The translations under genes were made by a program, and so were the position numbers. A stretch of 46,279 nt of DNA, from the NCBI GenBank assembly GCA_043775355.1, contig JAYVSL010000112.1, forward strand, positions 1 to 46,279. Direction: 5' to 3'. Of the stretch, positions 34,701 to 42,080 are shown one piece after another. Source of the DNA: BOG-1363 sp043775355. GTDB taxonomy: Bacteria > Planctomycetota > UBA11346. The notes under the pieces are model-generated. The model was not told the DNA's origin. It did no database searches and saw nothing but the letters and a program-made list of their open reading frames with translations. Every line of letters begins with the position of its first letter. Within the stretch, counting starts at the first letter, position 1.

Positions 34701-36953
34701 AGTAATGAAGTAGGCGCCATCCACAGCGGTGGTTGCGGTCGCTGCAAACGCCCCGCTTGCGGTAACCGTGGCGTCAGCGAGTGGCGCTCCGTCGAGGCGC
34801 GCAGTTCCTTGCACACTGGTCGTAGAGAATGCGAAATCGATGCCGGTGCGTGATGACGGAATCGTAACCACCGTGCGCGTTGCCGAGGCATAGCTGGTTC
34901 CCTGTTTGGCGACTAACAAATAGCTGCCGTCGATGGCTGGGAAATTATAGGTTCCGTCTGCCGCCGTAATGATCGAACCACTCAGCGGTCCGGTATACGT
35001 TACGCTGACGCCACTCACTCCAGCGCCGTCGAGCTGCACCGTACCGGCGATCGATCCCGCAGAATAGGCGGTGTAATCGATAGTGCGACTCCAACTGTGC
35101 GCAGCGCTATCGGTGAAGGTAAGCATAAGTTGCACGGGATGAGGAGTCGCCGTGTCGGCAGCAACGGAGAACAAGAATGGTCCACTGCCGGCAGACTGCA
35201 TACCAATGGCGAGGTCTCCAAAAATAACCGTGGCGTTCTGAATCGTCACCGCTGCATCTGGAGTAACGAGACTAAGACTGCCGATGACACCGCTGGCGGC
35301 TTCCAGCCCATCGTTTGCCGCAGTCACCGTCAAACCGATATTCTCGCCAGGATTAATCCGACCATCCCCGTTACCACTGGTGACAGCACTTACAGAGTCA
35401 TTTATCACCAGAGAGCGTGTCGCGATGAATGGTCCCGTGGTAAGGCGTGCGGATGCTGCGGCGCCACGAAGATTGACCAAATCAATAGCGGCAGGCGTGG
35501 AAATTCCGACGGGAACGTCAATCCAAATCTCGGTGGCGCTTAGGAGCGTGAAAAAAGGCGATTCAATGACGGTCGTCCCAATATCATAAACGATCGGCAT
35601 CAGCGTGGTGTCAAAACCGCTACCAATAACATTCACCGCTCTCTTACCGTTGAAGGTACCGAGATTTGCCGCGGTGATAACGATTGGCCCATTGGCCATC
35701 GCGACAGGGCTAGTGTGGTCAGAGACGGTTGCTGATGAAGTCCCCAACGTGAAACGGACAACGTCAACGTTGTTGGCCTTTGTCACTTCACGAACACGGG
35801 AAAGCGGATCGGTGATGCCAACCAACCAATACTCACCGTTTGCCAAACCCGTGACATCAATCGACTGCCCGGCAGTACCACTGCCATAAACATCCTGATG
35901 ATTATAAGAGATCGCCTGGAAGGCACCGCCGCAGCCAGGAGAAATGCTCGGGCCTGTGCCAAGTTGGTAAACATCGGTTAAACAGTACGAACGCTTAGGA
36001 CTGCGACGCAACTTAACCAGACCGACGCCAGGCTGATTTTGCCATAACGAGAAATCAGCGTATTGACTAAAATGATAGTGGCCGTGGTCCGCGTCGAAAA
36101 AGATAAAAGAGTCATCGAGGATCGCTTGGGGATGATTGCCAATAATCATATGAACTCCCAGGTCACCGACATTGGCTGAGGCCCACGACCAATTGATGGC
36201 ACTGCCCGAACGCGACAGACTATTGAGTCCACGAGTGGTCGTGAGATCAGGAAAAAGGTCGGGCCAGCCAGTCGGCGCAGGCGTGGTATTTCCCGCAACT
36301 TCAAGATCATCGATTGCCCAGCCGGCATATCCATTTCGCACGCCATCGACGGTATCGAAAAGGAACTTGACCCGGATCGTGCCCCAAGCCGGATCAAGAA
36401 AAATGTTGTGCTGATGCCATGGCGTTACTTCGACCCCAGTTTCTAAATCGGTGTAGGCCTCACGCGAAGGACCAGGTCCAATACCAGCAATACCGCCGTT
36501 GCGATCAAATGCGTAACCGACTGACGCCAGTGTCCATTGGGCAATACGCACCGTCATAGCACCGTTCCAAATTTCCACGCTTCGGCGATCCTTGTCCGGA
36601 GTCCGAGTTTCGGTCTGGTAGTTAGACCAAAAACGCAACATCGGGTTGGTAATTCCGTCGAGGGAAATGGCCGGGGACAAAGCGCTGCCAGAATTAATGC
36701 CGCCAGGATTGGTGCTCGTGTAAGTAACCCCATTGTTGTAGTTGAGGCTCAAGCCGCTGCGGCTGATACCTCCAATCATAGTCGAGGGCGAACCATCAAC
36801 CGCCCAACCGACGCCGCCCACCGGAGCATCGATGGTCCAACCCACCAATGAGGCGTCGAAAGTTTCACCATAGGTAGCTGCACTCAGCGCTGATGCGCCG
36901 TAAGCCCACAACAAAACGACAAGAGCAGTAGGCTGGATGAGAAATTTTTTCAT
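31761..36953 (-). CDS. Large secreted multi-domain protein with lysyl oxidase and PA14 domains
   Basis: A 1730-residue exported protein. The signal peptide is MKKFLIQPTALVVLLWAYGA...A, with GAGG five bases before the ATG at 36953. Residues ~27-221 form a MAM/jelly-roll-like module (SLVGWTIDAP; GYAGWAIDDLEVAG). Residues ~230-403 are a lysyl oxidase domain: copper motif HGHYH (His290, 292, 294), Lys320 in SPKRSYCLTD and Tyr356 in DVYGSGT match the copper ligands and the two residues that form the LTQ cofactor. An IPT-like region follows at ~410-505. Four carboxypeptidase-regulatory-like repeats (AADGTY, DGAYFI...) span ~634-955. A further beta domain with FSFPFFGQNFTSFRLCSNGW is at ~1000-1185, three cadherin/Ig-like repeats (TVSDG, NRTV) at ~1250-1551, and a PA14 domain (YTFYTTSDDGIRMSVNG) at ~1556-1694. 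No anchor motif is seen at the C-terminus. Confidence 0.85.
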   Translation of the reverse strand: MKKFLIQPTALVVLLWAYGASALSAATYGETFDASLVGWTIDAPVGGVGWAVDGSPSTMIGGISRSGLSLNYNNGVTYTSTNPGGINSGSALSPAISLDGITNPMLRFWSNYQTETRTPDKDRRSVEIWNGAMTVRIAQWTLASVGYAFDRNGGIAGIGPGPSREAYTDLETGVEVTPWHQHNIFLDPAWGTIRVKFLFDTVDGVRNGYAGWAIDDLEVAGNTTPAPTGWPDLFPDLTTTRGLNSLSRSGSAINWSWASANVGDLGVHMIIGNHPQAILDDSFIFFDADHGHYHFSQYADFSLWQNQPGVGLVKLRRSPKRSYCLTDVYQLGTGPSISPGCGGAFQAISYNHQDVYGSGTAGQSIDVTGLANGEYWLVGITDPLSRVREVTKANNVDVVRFTLGTSSATVSDHTSPVAMANGPIVITAANLGTFNGKRAVNVIGSGFDTTLMPIVYDIGTTVIESPFFTLLSATEIWIDVPVGISTPAAIDLVNLRGAAASARLTTGPFIATRSLVINDSVSAVTSGNGDGRINPGENIGLTVTAANDGLEAASGVIGSLSLVTPDAAVTIQNATVIFGDLAIGMQSAGSGPFLFSVAADTATPHPVQLMLTFTDSAAHSWSRTIDYTAYSAGSIAGTVQLDGAGVSGVSVTYTGPLSGSIITAADGTYNFPAIDGSYLLVAKQGTSYASATRTVVTIPSSRTGIDFAFSTTSVQGTARLDGAPLADATVTASGAFAATATTAVDGAYFITKIIESSPSVTLNLIASKTGFLSTAATSVTLPPSRSGVDFAFTTATVSGTVRKDGVALSGAIVTYSGAFAGTVTSAADGTYVITKVFGTAGMLSIKAGQAGFADTAALSVILPPSVSGKDFAFTTATLSGMVTELGGTTPLVGATVTWTGGLSGSTTTAADGSYSLSGVFGKPTVQSIVASKSGYTSSSATTRTLPPNATADLQIGNAGIAVTPASLEVTLAQGQITTRDLNIANSGSLALTWSTTNSLQPYTVDTSDTVGGPVYSWIDISTVGTPLTSFADDTNDGPFDVGFSFPFFGQNFTSFRLCSNGWLSFSSTASTYTNTALPNTSSPGNMIAFFWDDLNFDTGPKAFFKYLDADTLVVQFKDVPFYSNSTLRVTCEAILKSDGSMIFQYESIGNAISATVGVQNATGTVGQTVVNNAAFLHNAMAVRLRPAAKWLTMTQSSGTVPAGASSLLSAGFNTAGLSVGTYNTTIAIDSNANGVPRVNVPVTLTVIPVNTLPTISNIADSSTITGIATSALPFTVGDLETATNTLVITAVSDNPTLVANAGIVLGGSDANRTITVTPVAGQIGTATITVTVFDGALSTSDSFLLTVTAPINTPPTISDIVDRTIIEDGNTGAVPFIIGDAQTAVTSLTLSVASSNTALVPTSRIAFGGSGANRTVKVTPNANASGTAIITITVSDGTLTAFDRFTLTVTAVNDRPTITNIPDRAAMTNTPVGPLTFTIGDVDTPMASLLVTAISSNPTLVPVTGVVFAGTTANRTVTINPAAGQNGTAIITVTVSDSLLTASDTCTVTIGPAGTIGDGLAVTYFNNIDLTGTTVVRVDPEINFNWGNGSPDPAIAADTFSARWTGQVLPAFTETYTFYTTSDDGIRMSVNGVQIINNWTDHGPTVNTGTIALTAGVRANILVEYFENTGGTVAKLEWSSPSRTRELVPQARLFSGPTGIGMLLPRERNDADTVWSWNGLGRPALFLNRE

Positions 36954-37198
36954 GTGGACCTCGATTAAAAAAAATAAAAAAAGTTGCTGACGGAGTTCAT
37001 TCATCAGCGATGCGGATGGCGCATGCTGTAACCAATTCTCAAGTAGCAATCGCAAACTGCCTATCGAGTTTGAATAACTCAATAACGCCGAACTTGCTTT
37101 TAATGAATCGCTCAAATATTGCTGCCGCGTTCGTCCGAAGAAAAATCGGTCGTCATTTCAAGATTCAAGCTTTTAAGTCTCAAACCATGCGCTGATTT
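36954..37198. other. A+T-rich leader upstream of the secreted protein gene; no gene seen
   Basis: The minus-strand sequence just before the ATG at 36953 holds long T/A runs and the ribosome binding site GAGG. The reading frame of the secreted protein stays open to 37115, but this extension lacks the features of a signal peptide and is probably untranslated. No clear promoter boxes can be assigned. Confidence 0.5.
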
Positions 37199-37942
37199 TT
37201 AGCTTCTTTTCAACCAATAAACGCAGCGTTGCTCATCGCTGTCTGGGCCGCGAAGACTCGGCCACACCTCGACCACCTGCAACTCTGCTCGATGAGCTGA
37301 TACCGCGATTTCACTGCGTTCATACAAGCGGACGCTTTCACGATACGATTGAATGACGCGTCCATCCCGCGACAAAGTCACGGTCTTTTCCACCCGTCCC
37401 TGACCAATCGTTCGTTCTTCGACGACATGACCATCAGGCGTCATGCGTTCGGAACGCGGAATCAGCTTCTGCTTGATCGCCTGTGGATTCGGTAGGTCCA
37501 AAACCAAAAGCCCCCCTGGCACGAGTAATTGAGCGAACGTCGCCAAACACGTAGCATTGGTTTTATCGTCAAAATAACCAAAAGCGGTGAACAGTACCAG
37601 TACCGCGCCCCAACCGCCACTAACCGCAGGCGTACGCATATCGCAGCGTACCATGCGCTCTCGGCACTGCGATCGATGATTTGCGCTACGCAGTAAGTCC
37701 GCGCTCAGATCAAAGCCAAAGGCAGGTAAACCTGCTGCGCGTAACGCGGCAAGATGCCGACCGTTGCCACAACACGCATCAAGAATCGGGCCCGGCACTT
37801 GCCGTAAGCGTGGCAATAAACCAGCAACCTCTGCCACCGCAGAGGCATCGTCGCGATGCGCATACAAACTCTCGTAATGCGCACCGAACGCAGCTTTCCA
37901 CCATGGGTCGCCCTCACTTTTCGCCGCTTCGTTGATGCTCAC
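37199..37942 (-). CDS. Class I SAM-dependent methyltransferase
   Basis: A 247-residue protein with the Rossmann-type SAM fold. Motif I is ILDACCGNGRHLAALRAAG at about residue 53, followed by AFGFDLSADLLRSA (motif II acidic residue), VRCDMRTPAVSGGWGAVLVL and LLVPGGLLVLDLPNPQAI (motif III/post III). The second half is beta-rich (TVTLSRDGRVIQSY), as in methyltransferases acting on small molecules. The substrate is not recognisable. The ATG overlaps the stop of the HAD phosphatase gene by 4 bases (ATGA), so the two are translationally coupled and possibly work in one pathway. Confidence 0.85.
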   Translation of the reverse strand: MSINEAAKSEGDPWWKAAFGAHYESLYAHRDDASAVAEVAGLLPRLRQVPGPILDACCGNGRHLAALRAAGLPAFGFDLSADLLRSANHRSQCRERMVRCDMRTPAVSGGWGAVLVLFTAFGYFDDKTNATCLATFAQLLVPGGLLVLDLPNPQAIKQKLIPRSERMTPDGHVVEERTIGQGRVEKTVTLSRDGRVIQSYRESVRLYERSEIAVSAHRAELQVVEVWPSLRGPDSDEQRCVYWLKRS

Positions 37943-38634
37943 ATCGCCACGCGTCGAAATGTGCCCGTCGCACCGGGCTGCAGATGTAACGGAATTAGCT
38001 CAGCAAGACTATCGACACAACGATTCGCACCAACGACATGCAGATCGACCGCTTTGGCCAGACCCACAAGTCCAACGGTAAACGTCCCAGCGCTGACCGC
38101 TGACGTCATACCGCTGACGCTATCTTCCAACGCTAAGCAGCGTTGCGGCGGCACACCTAATCGTGTGGCAGCTAACAGATAGGGATCAGGCGCGGGTTTG
38201 CGCCGTTCAACGTCTTCATAACACACGCGATTTTGAATACGGCGATCAAGTCCAATGATTTGTAAGCCGAGATTCGCCACTCGTCGTTCCGTCGAAGTCA
38301 CCAGGCACACTGGCACTCCCTGATCGAAAGCATGATCAAGTAATGCTTTCACACCGGGGCGCAGCTCAAGACCCTCGCTGCGATAGATATCCAACAACGC
38401 CTGCGTTTTCCCCTCCATCCAAGCAAACACATCGCCGTGGACGCCAAAGCGCGTCATGAGGTCAAGATAGAACAAGCGATCACTCTTGCCCACATTTCCA
38501 TAAATTTCCGCCTCCGTCAGCTCAATGCCCTGCGTTTTTAAAAAGCGCTGATGGGCAGCGCAGTGTTTCGGTTCCGAATCAACGGTGGTGCCATCGAAGT
38601 CGAGTAAGATGGCAGCGAAGGTACGAGTAGGCAT
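37939..38634 (-). CDS. HAD-superfamily hydrolase, beta-phosphoglucomutase-like
   Basis: A 231-residue HAD phosphatase with a C1 helical cap. Motif I is LLDFDGTTVDSE, with nucleophile Asp12 and acid/base Asp14. Motif II lies in PVCLVTSTE, motif III is the Lys of RRKPAPDPYLLAA, and motif IV is CLALEDSVSGMTSAVSAG. The pattern KPAPDPYLLAATRLGV...LALEDS is shared by phosphoglycolate phosphatases, beta-phosphoglucomutases and sugar phosphatases, so the substrate is open. The gene is first in a two-gene minus-strand unit with the methyltransferase. Confidence 0.88.
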   Translation of the reverse strand: MPTRTFAAILLDFDGTTVDSEPKHCAAHQRFLKTQGIELTEAEIYGNVGKSDRLFYLDLMTRFGVHGDVFAWMEGKTQALLDIYRSEGLELRPGVKALLDHAFDQGVPVCLVTSTERRVANLGLQIIGLDRRIQNRVCYEDVERRKPAPDPYLLAATRLGVPPQRCLALEDSVSGMTSAVSAGTFTVGLVGLAKAVDLHVVGANRCVDSLAELIPLHLQPGATGTFRRVAM

Positions 38635-38719
38635 CGCGACGGACCGTAAGAGCTGACGTATCTCATCCCAACCAAAATTGCCGGACGGCTCTGCGCCAGG
38701 TAGTTAATACACCCCTCAT

Positions 38720-38809
38720 AACATCTGGAAACAGAATAGTATTATCGAGCACCACAGGACTCGGGCCACCGGTTCTCCATGTCCGAGTTCGCTTTTTCTA
38801 AGCGGCTTC
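38720..38809 (-). repeat. MITE-like repeat element, copy C (short, inverted)
   Basis: Read on the minus strand it has GAAAAAGCGAACTCGGACATGG followed by AGAACCGG, nearly the same as the left end of the element at 8125, and it ends with TCTGTTTCCAGATG, like the right end of the other copies. The interior is shorter and not similar. It sits between the divergent HAD and ribE genes. No FMN-riboswitch-like sequence is seen in this gap. Confidence 0.55.
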
Positions 38810-38874
38810 ACACGAAGAACCGCATGCGGCATCCTCCTCTTGCCTCGCGCTCCCGCATCGGCTCACATAGTGGC

Positions 38875-39474
38875 ATGTTCACCGGCATCATTGAGCACCT
38901 TGGTCAGATCACCGCCATCGAGCATGCGCCGACTGGCAGCGTGCTCAGCATTGCCCTTGGGCCGTTGGTCGACGGCACCAAATTGGGCGACAGCATTGCG
39001 GTCAACGGCATTTGTCTGACGGTCACGCGCATGGACGGTGACGTGGCGCGCTTTGACGCCAGCAGTGAAACGCGCAGTAAAACGACGCTGACGAGTTGGC
39101 ACAGTGGACTAAAAGTAAATCTTGAACGCGCGCTCACCTTCGGCCAACGCCTTGGTGGCCATTTGGTCAGCGGTCATGTCGATGGCGTCGGACGATTGAT
39201 GGAGCGCCACAAAGAAGGTGATTGTGAACGCTTTACTTTCGTGCTTCCCGACGACGGATCCGTGCGCGTGGTCGAAAAAGGTTCGCTCACGATTGATGGC
39301 ATCAGTCTGACTACCTGGGATTGCCGAGGCGCGCGCTGCTCCATCGCGGTGGTGCCCCATACGTTGAAACACACTACGCTTTCAGGGCTGCGAACCGGCA
39401 TGCCGGTGAATGTGGAAATGGATTTGATTGGACGATGGGTCGAGACGATGGTGAAAGGGACAGGAAAGCCGTGA
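38875..39474 (+). CDS. ribE: Riboflavin synthase (alpha chain)
   Basis: A 199-residue enzyme that converts two 6,7-dimethyl-8-ribityllumazines to riboflavin. Two homologous lumazine-binding barrels are visible: the first begins MFTGIIEHLGQITAIE with SIAVNGICLTV, and the second has GGHLVSGHVDGVGRL with SLTIDGISLT. The motif MFTGIIE at the very N-terminus fixes the start at 38875, although the frame is open ~32 codons upstream. No clear Shine-Dalgarno is present. No other rib genes are nearby, so it stands alone here. It is followed by a repeat-rich gap. Confidence 0.93.
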   Translation: MFTGIIEHLGQITAIEHAPTGSVLSIALGPLVDGTKLGDSIAVNGICLTVTRMDGDVARFDASSETRSKTTLTSWHSGLKVNLERALTFGQRLGGHLVSGHVDGVGRLMERHKEGDCERFTFVLPDDGSVRVVEKGSLTIDGISLTTWDCRGARCSIAVVPHTLKHTTLSGLRTGMPVNVEMDLIGRWVETMVKGTGKP

Positions 39475-39749
39475 TGAAAATAACGCCTGGTTCGTCCGTC
39501 GCTTTTCCCTCAGAAGCTGTCTGGAAATACACGATTGAACAGGAGAGCGCAGAGGCGCAGAGAAGAAAGATGATCGACTCAAGCTCGGGCGTTTCAGCCG
39601 TCCCTACGGGACTCGGGTTATCGCCAACGTTATTCCCGGCACTGAAGTGCCGGGCTATTTTCACGGCGTCCCGCTGGGACGCGAGAACGGGAATGAAAAT
39701 GGTCTCTCCGCCTTTTCCCAAACTCCATCCGCTGCACGGATGAATTAAC
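39475..39749. repeat. Mosaic of dispersed repeat fragments; no gene
   Basis: The gap contains AGAAGCTGTCTGGAAA (39512-39527), matching the end of the MITE-like element. GAGCGCAGAGGCGCAGAG at about 39545 resembles the CAGAG repeats around the GxxExxY gene. A hairpin with arms CCCGGCAC/GTGCCGGG (39635-39642, 39647-39654) is followed by GCTATT, as in the other dispersed hairpins. Then comes CGTCCCGCTGGGACG, another short palindrome. It appears to be a landing place for repeats. Confidence 0.6.
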
Positions 39750-40472
39750 ATGCCTACGTGGACCATTGCTCGCCGCGACATCATCGCCGCTTTCACCACG
39801 CCGCTGGCGTGGTTGGTGTTGGCGTGTTGGACGCTGCTGACCAACGGACTTTTTGCCCGCACGTTGGATAGCGTCCACGGTACCGCTGGTTCAGACTTAC
39901 CGCTGTATGTGCAATCACTGGATCTAGGCGTGCTGTTTCTCGCGCTGTTGGCACCCGCGCTGACCATGACGAGTTTCGCACAAGAGCGCACGCAGGGCAC
40001 CATGCAACTTTTGCTGACGGTTCCGATTCGAGAGCATCATTTAATTCTGGGCAAATTTTTTGCGGCATTGGTGGTGTTGTTGGCGCTACTCGCAGCAACT
40101 TTGGTGCAACCGCTGATTCTCTACTTCATTAGCGCGGTGGAGGCACCGCATCTGCTGGCTGGTTACGTCGGCTTGATCCTCGAATGCGCGCTATTCGCGG
40201 CACTTGGCGTATGGATTAGTTTATTGGTCGATAGTCCGATTGCCGCCTACGTCTTGACTTTCGGCGCTATCGCCGTGCTCATTTTAATTGGCATTCCTGA
40301 ACGTGACTCGTTCATTTTTCCGCTTGGTCAGACCATCGGACTTGGTCCGCGACTGGAACCCTTCATGCGCGGAGAAATCCGCCTTGGCAACGTGCTCTAT
40401 CTGTTGGCGGTGACCAGCGGCTGTTTGGTCATGGCGCATAGCGCGATTTTGGCGCGGAGAATTCATGGATAA
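39750..40472 (+). CDS. ABC-2 type transporter permease (GldF-like)
   Basis: A 240-residue membrane protein with six predicted membrane segments. The cytoplasmic loop FAQERTQGTMQLLLTVPIRE is the hallmark of ABC-2 permeases of the NosY/GldF group. The N-terminus TIARRDIIAAFTTPLAWLVL also matches this group. The next gene encodes the extracytoplasmic GldG-like partner 33 bases downstream. The ATP-binding subunit that should complete the transporter is not adjacent in this window. In Bacteroidetes GldF/G contribute to gliding; in other phyla the role of such pairs is unknown, so a gliding function should not be assumed. Confidence 0.82.
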   Translation: MPTWTIARRDIIAAFTTPLAWLVLACWTLLTNGLFARTLDSVHGTAGSDLPLYVQSLDLGVLFLALLAPALTMTSFAQERTQGTMQLLLTVPIREHHLILGKFFAALVVLLALLAATLVQPLILYFISAVEAPHLLAGYVGLILECALFAALGVWISLLVDSPIAAYVLTFGAIAVLILIGIPERDSFIFPLGQTIGLGPRLEPFMRGEIRLGNVLYLLAVTSGCLVMAHSAILARRIHG

Positions 40473-40505
40473 GCATTTTACTTCTTCCATGCGCTGCGTG
40501 CCTTC

Positions 40506-42074
40506 ATGACCAGCCCGACGACGATTCCCTGGCATGCTCGACTTGGACGACTAGGCGGACGCACGCTGTTGGTGCTCGCGGTGCTGGCGATCATCGTTGC
40601 GGCTGGTGATCGTAGTAAATTATTTACCGACTGGAGTGCCAATCACCGCTATTCGTTATCGCCTGCCTTAGTCACTTTGCTGCAAGCTCAGAGCGAACCT
40701 GTCGAATTAGTCAGCATTTGGCCGCAAGAAATTGATCAACTCGCGCAACCCATCGCCGATGGTCTGCGTTTGATGGCCGAACGCGGCACCAAGATCACCT
40801 ATCGCCACATTGATCCCTTACTGCATAAACCAACCTTAGCTGATTTCGAACGCCGCTACCACGAAGCCGTAGTTCCGGCGATTTATGTTACCCGCCCCAC
40901 TGCCAATCGCGCGTTTCGTATTCCACTCAACAATGCCACTCGGCGCGTTCTGCAACGAGACATCGGTGGAGCATTGGTGACGTTAGCCGATCCACATCCA
41001 CCACAAATCAGCTTATTACAAGGTCACGGTGAACTACGAGCAGGCGGCGGCGAAGAAGATGGCGGCGATCAATTCATTCGCGCATTGGAGCTTGCAGGAT
41101 TCGTCGTCAACCCCATTGAACCGGCACGCGGCGGACGCATTGAACCAGCGTCACTCTTGCTGATCGCTGGTGCGGTAGCGCCACTAGGAAATGATTTGGC
41201 AGCAGTAAACGCGCATTTAGCAGATGGCGGTTCAGCCTTGATGCTCATCGACGATCGTGCGCCGACGGACTTGAGTATATTACTGCGAAAACGTGGCATT
41301 TTATGCGGTGCTGCGTTACCAAAAGATTTACGCCAAGCACTTGATGGCAGCAGTCCTTTCGCAACAGCGCTCGGTTCTGATGGCCCCTCGCTCACTCCAC
41401 GAGTCATCGTCAGCCTTCGTCATTACGCCGTTGGCCAAGAAGCCGCTTTTCCAAATCATAAACTTTTACTCGAAGGAAATTTACTCAATCCGAATCATCC
41501 CGTGACCATGCGCACATCCAGTTCAGGGCAGAGCATCGTTAGTCCCTGGACCTCGCCCATACAAGTGCTGCAGCCAGGAAGTTTCGCGCCTGAAATTGCC
41601 AAACGCCTGCAAGCTACCTTCGCCACTTTCAATACCGTGCCATTTACCGCCTTACCATTAATCCAAACCGCTCCCAGCGACGCCTGGACCAAGGGCCGCG
41701 CAGATCCTTTGGATGCACCGAAGAACCTCGCCGAACAAAAATCATTGCCGCTCGCCTGGGCAATCGAATCCGTGCAAGCCGCCGACAGCGTGCGCGATGA
41801 TCGTGGTTCACGACTGATCGTCTGGGGTAGCCGCCAAGCCGCCGCCGATGGCATGCTGGTACAGAGTCAATTTGCCAACGCCGATCTGCTGGTGGATTCG
41901 GCACGCTGGTTGTTGCGTCGCGAGCGCGCCACTTCCATCCCTGAAGCAGAATCCACTGCCTTTCGCGTCGAAGCCAGCGATAGCGTGCTGCTGTGGCTCT
42001 CTGCATTTCTGGTCGCTGTTATTCCGTGTCTGTGCATTGGCGTGGCGATTTTAACCTGGTGGGATCGACGGTAA
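40506..42074 (+). CDS. GldG-family (PF09822-like) ABC-associated extracytoplasmic protein
   Basis: A 522-residue protein with an N-terminal membrane segment (TLLVLAVLAIIVAAG) and a C-terminal one (VLLWLSAFLVAVIPCLCIGVA) around a large extracytoplasmic domain. The start of that domain, DWSANHRYSLSPALVTLLQ, corresponds to the D-x-T-x-x-x-x-(Y/F)-S-L motif of GldG-like proteins. ISLLQGHGEL and a later SALMLIDDRAP match the conserved core. It is paired with the ABC-2 permease upstream and separated by only 6 bases from the antiporter gene downstream. The ligand is unknown. Confidence 0.78.
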   Translation: MTSPTTIPWHARLGRLGGRTLLVLAVLAIIVAAGDRSKLFTDWSANHRYSLSPALVTLLQAQSEPVELVSIWPQEIDQLAQPIADGLRLMAERGTKITYRHIDPLLHKPTLADFERRYHEAVVPAIYVTRPTANRAFRIPLNNATRRVLQRDIGGALVTLADPHPPQISLLQGHGELRAGGGEEDGGDQFIRALELAGFVVNPIEPARGGRIEPASLLLIAGAVAPLGNDLAAVNAHLADGGSALMLIDDRAPTDLSILLRKRGILCGAALPKDLRQALDGSSPFATALGSDGPSLTPRVIVSLRHYAVGQEAAFPNHKLLLEGNLLNPNHPVTMRTSSSGQSIVSPWTSPIQVLQPGSFAPEIAKRLQATFATFNTVPFTALPLIQTAPSDAWTKGRADPLDAPKNLAEQKSLPLAWAIESVQAADSVRDDRGSRLIVWGSRQAAADGMLVQSQFANADLLVDSARWLLRRERATSIPEAESTAFRVEASDSVLLWLSAFLVAVIPCLCIGVAILTWWDRR

Positions 42075-42080
42075 CTCAGC

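Noticed and set aside
38635..38874. FMN riboswitch upstream of ribE
   Set aside because: None of the conserved FMN-element sequences are seen; the gap is explained by the MITE-like copy C.
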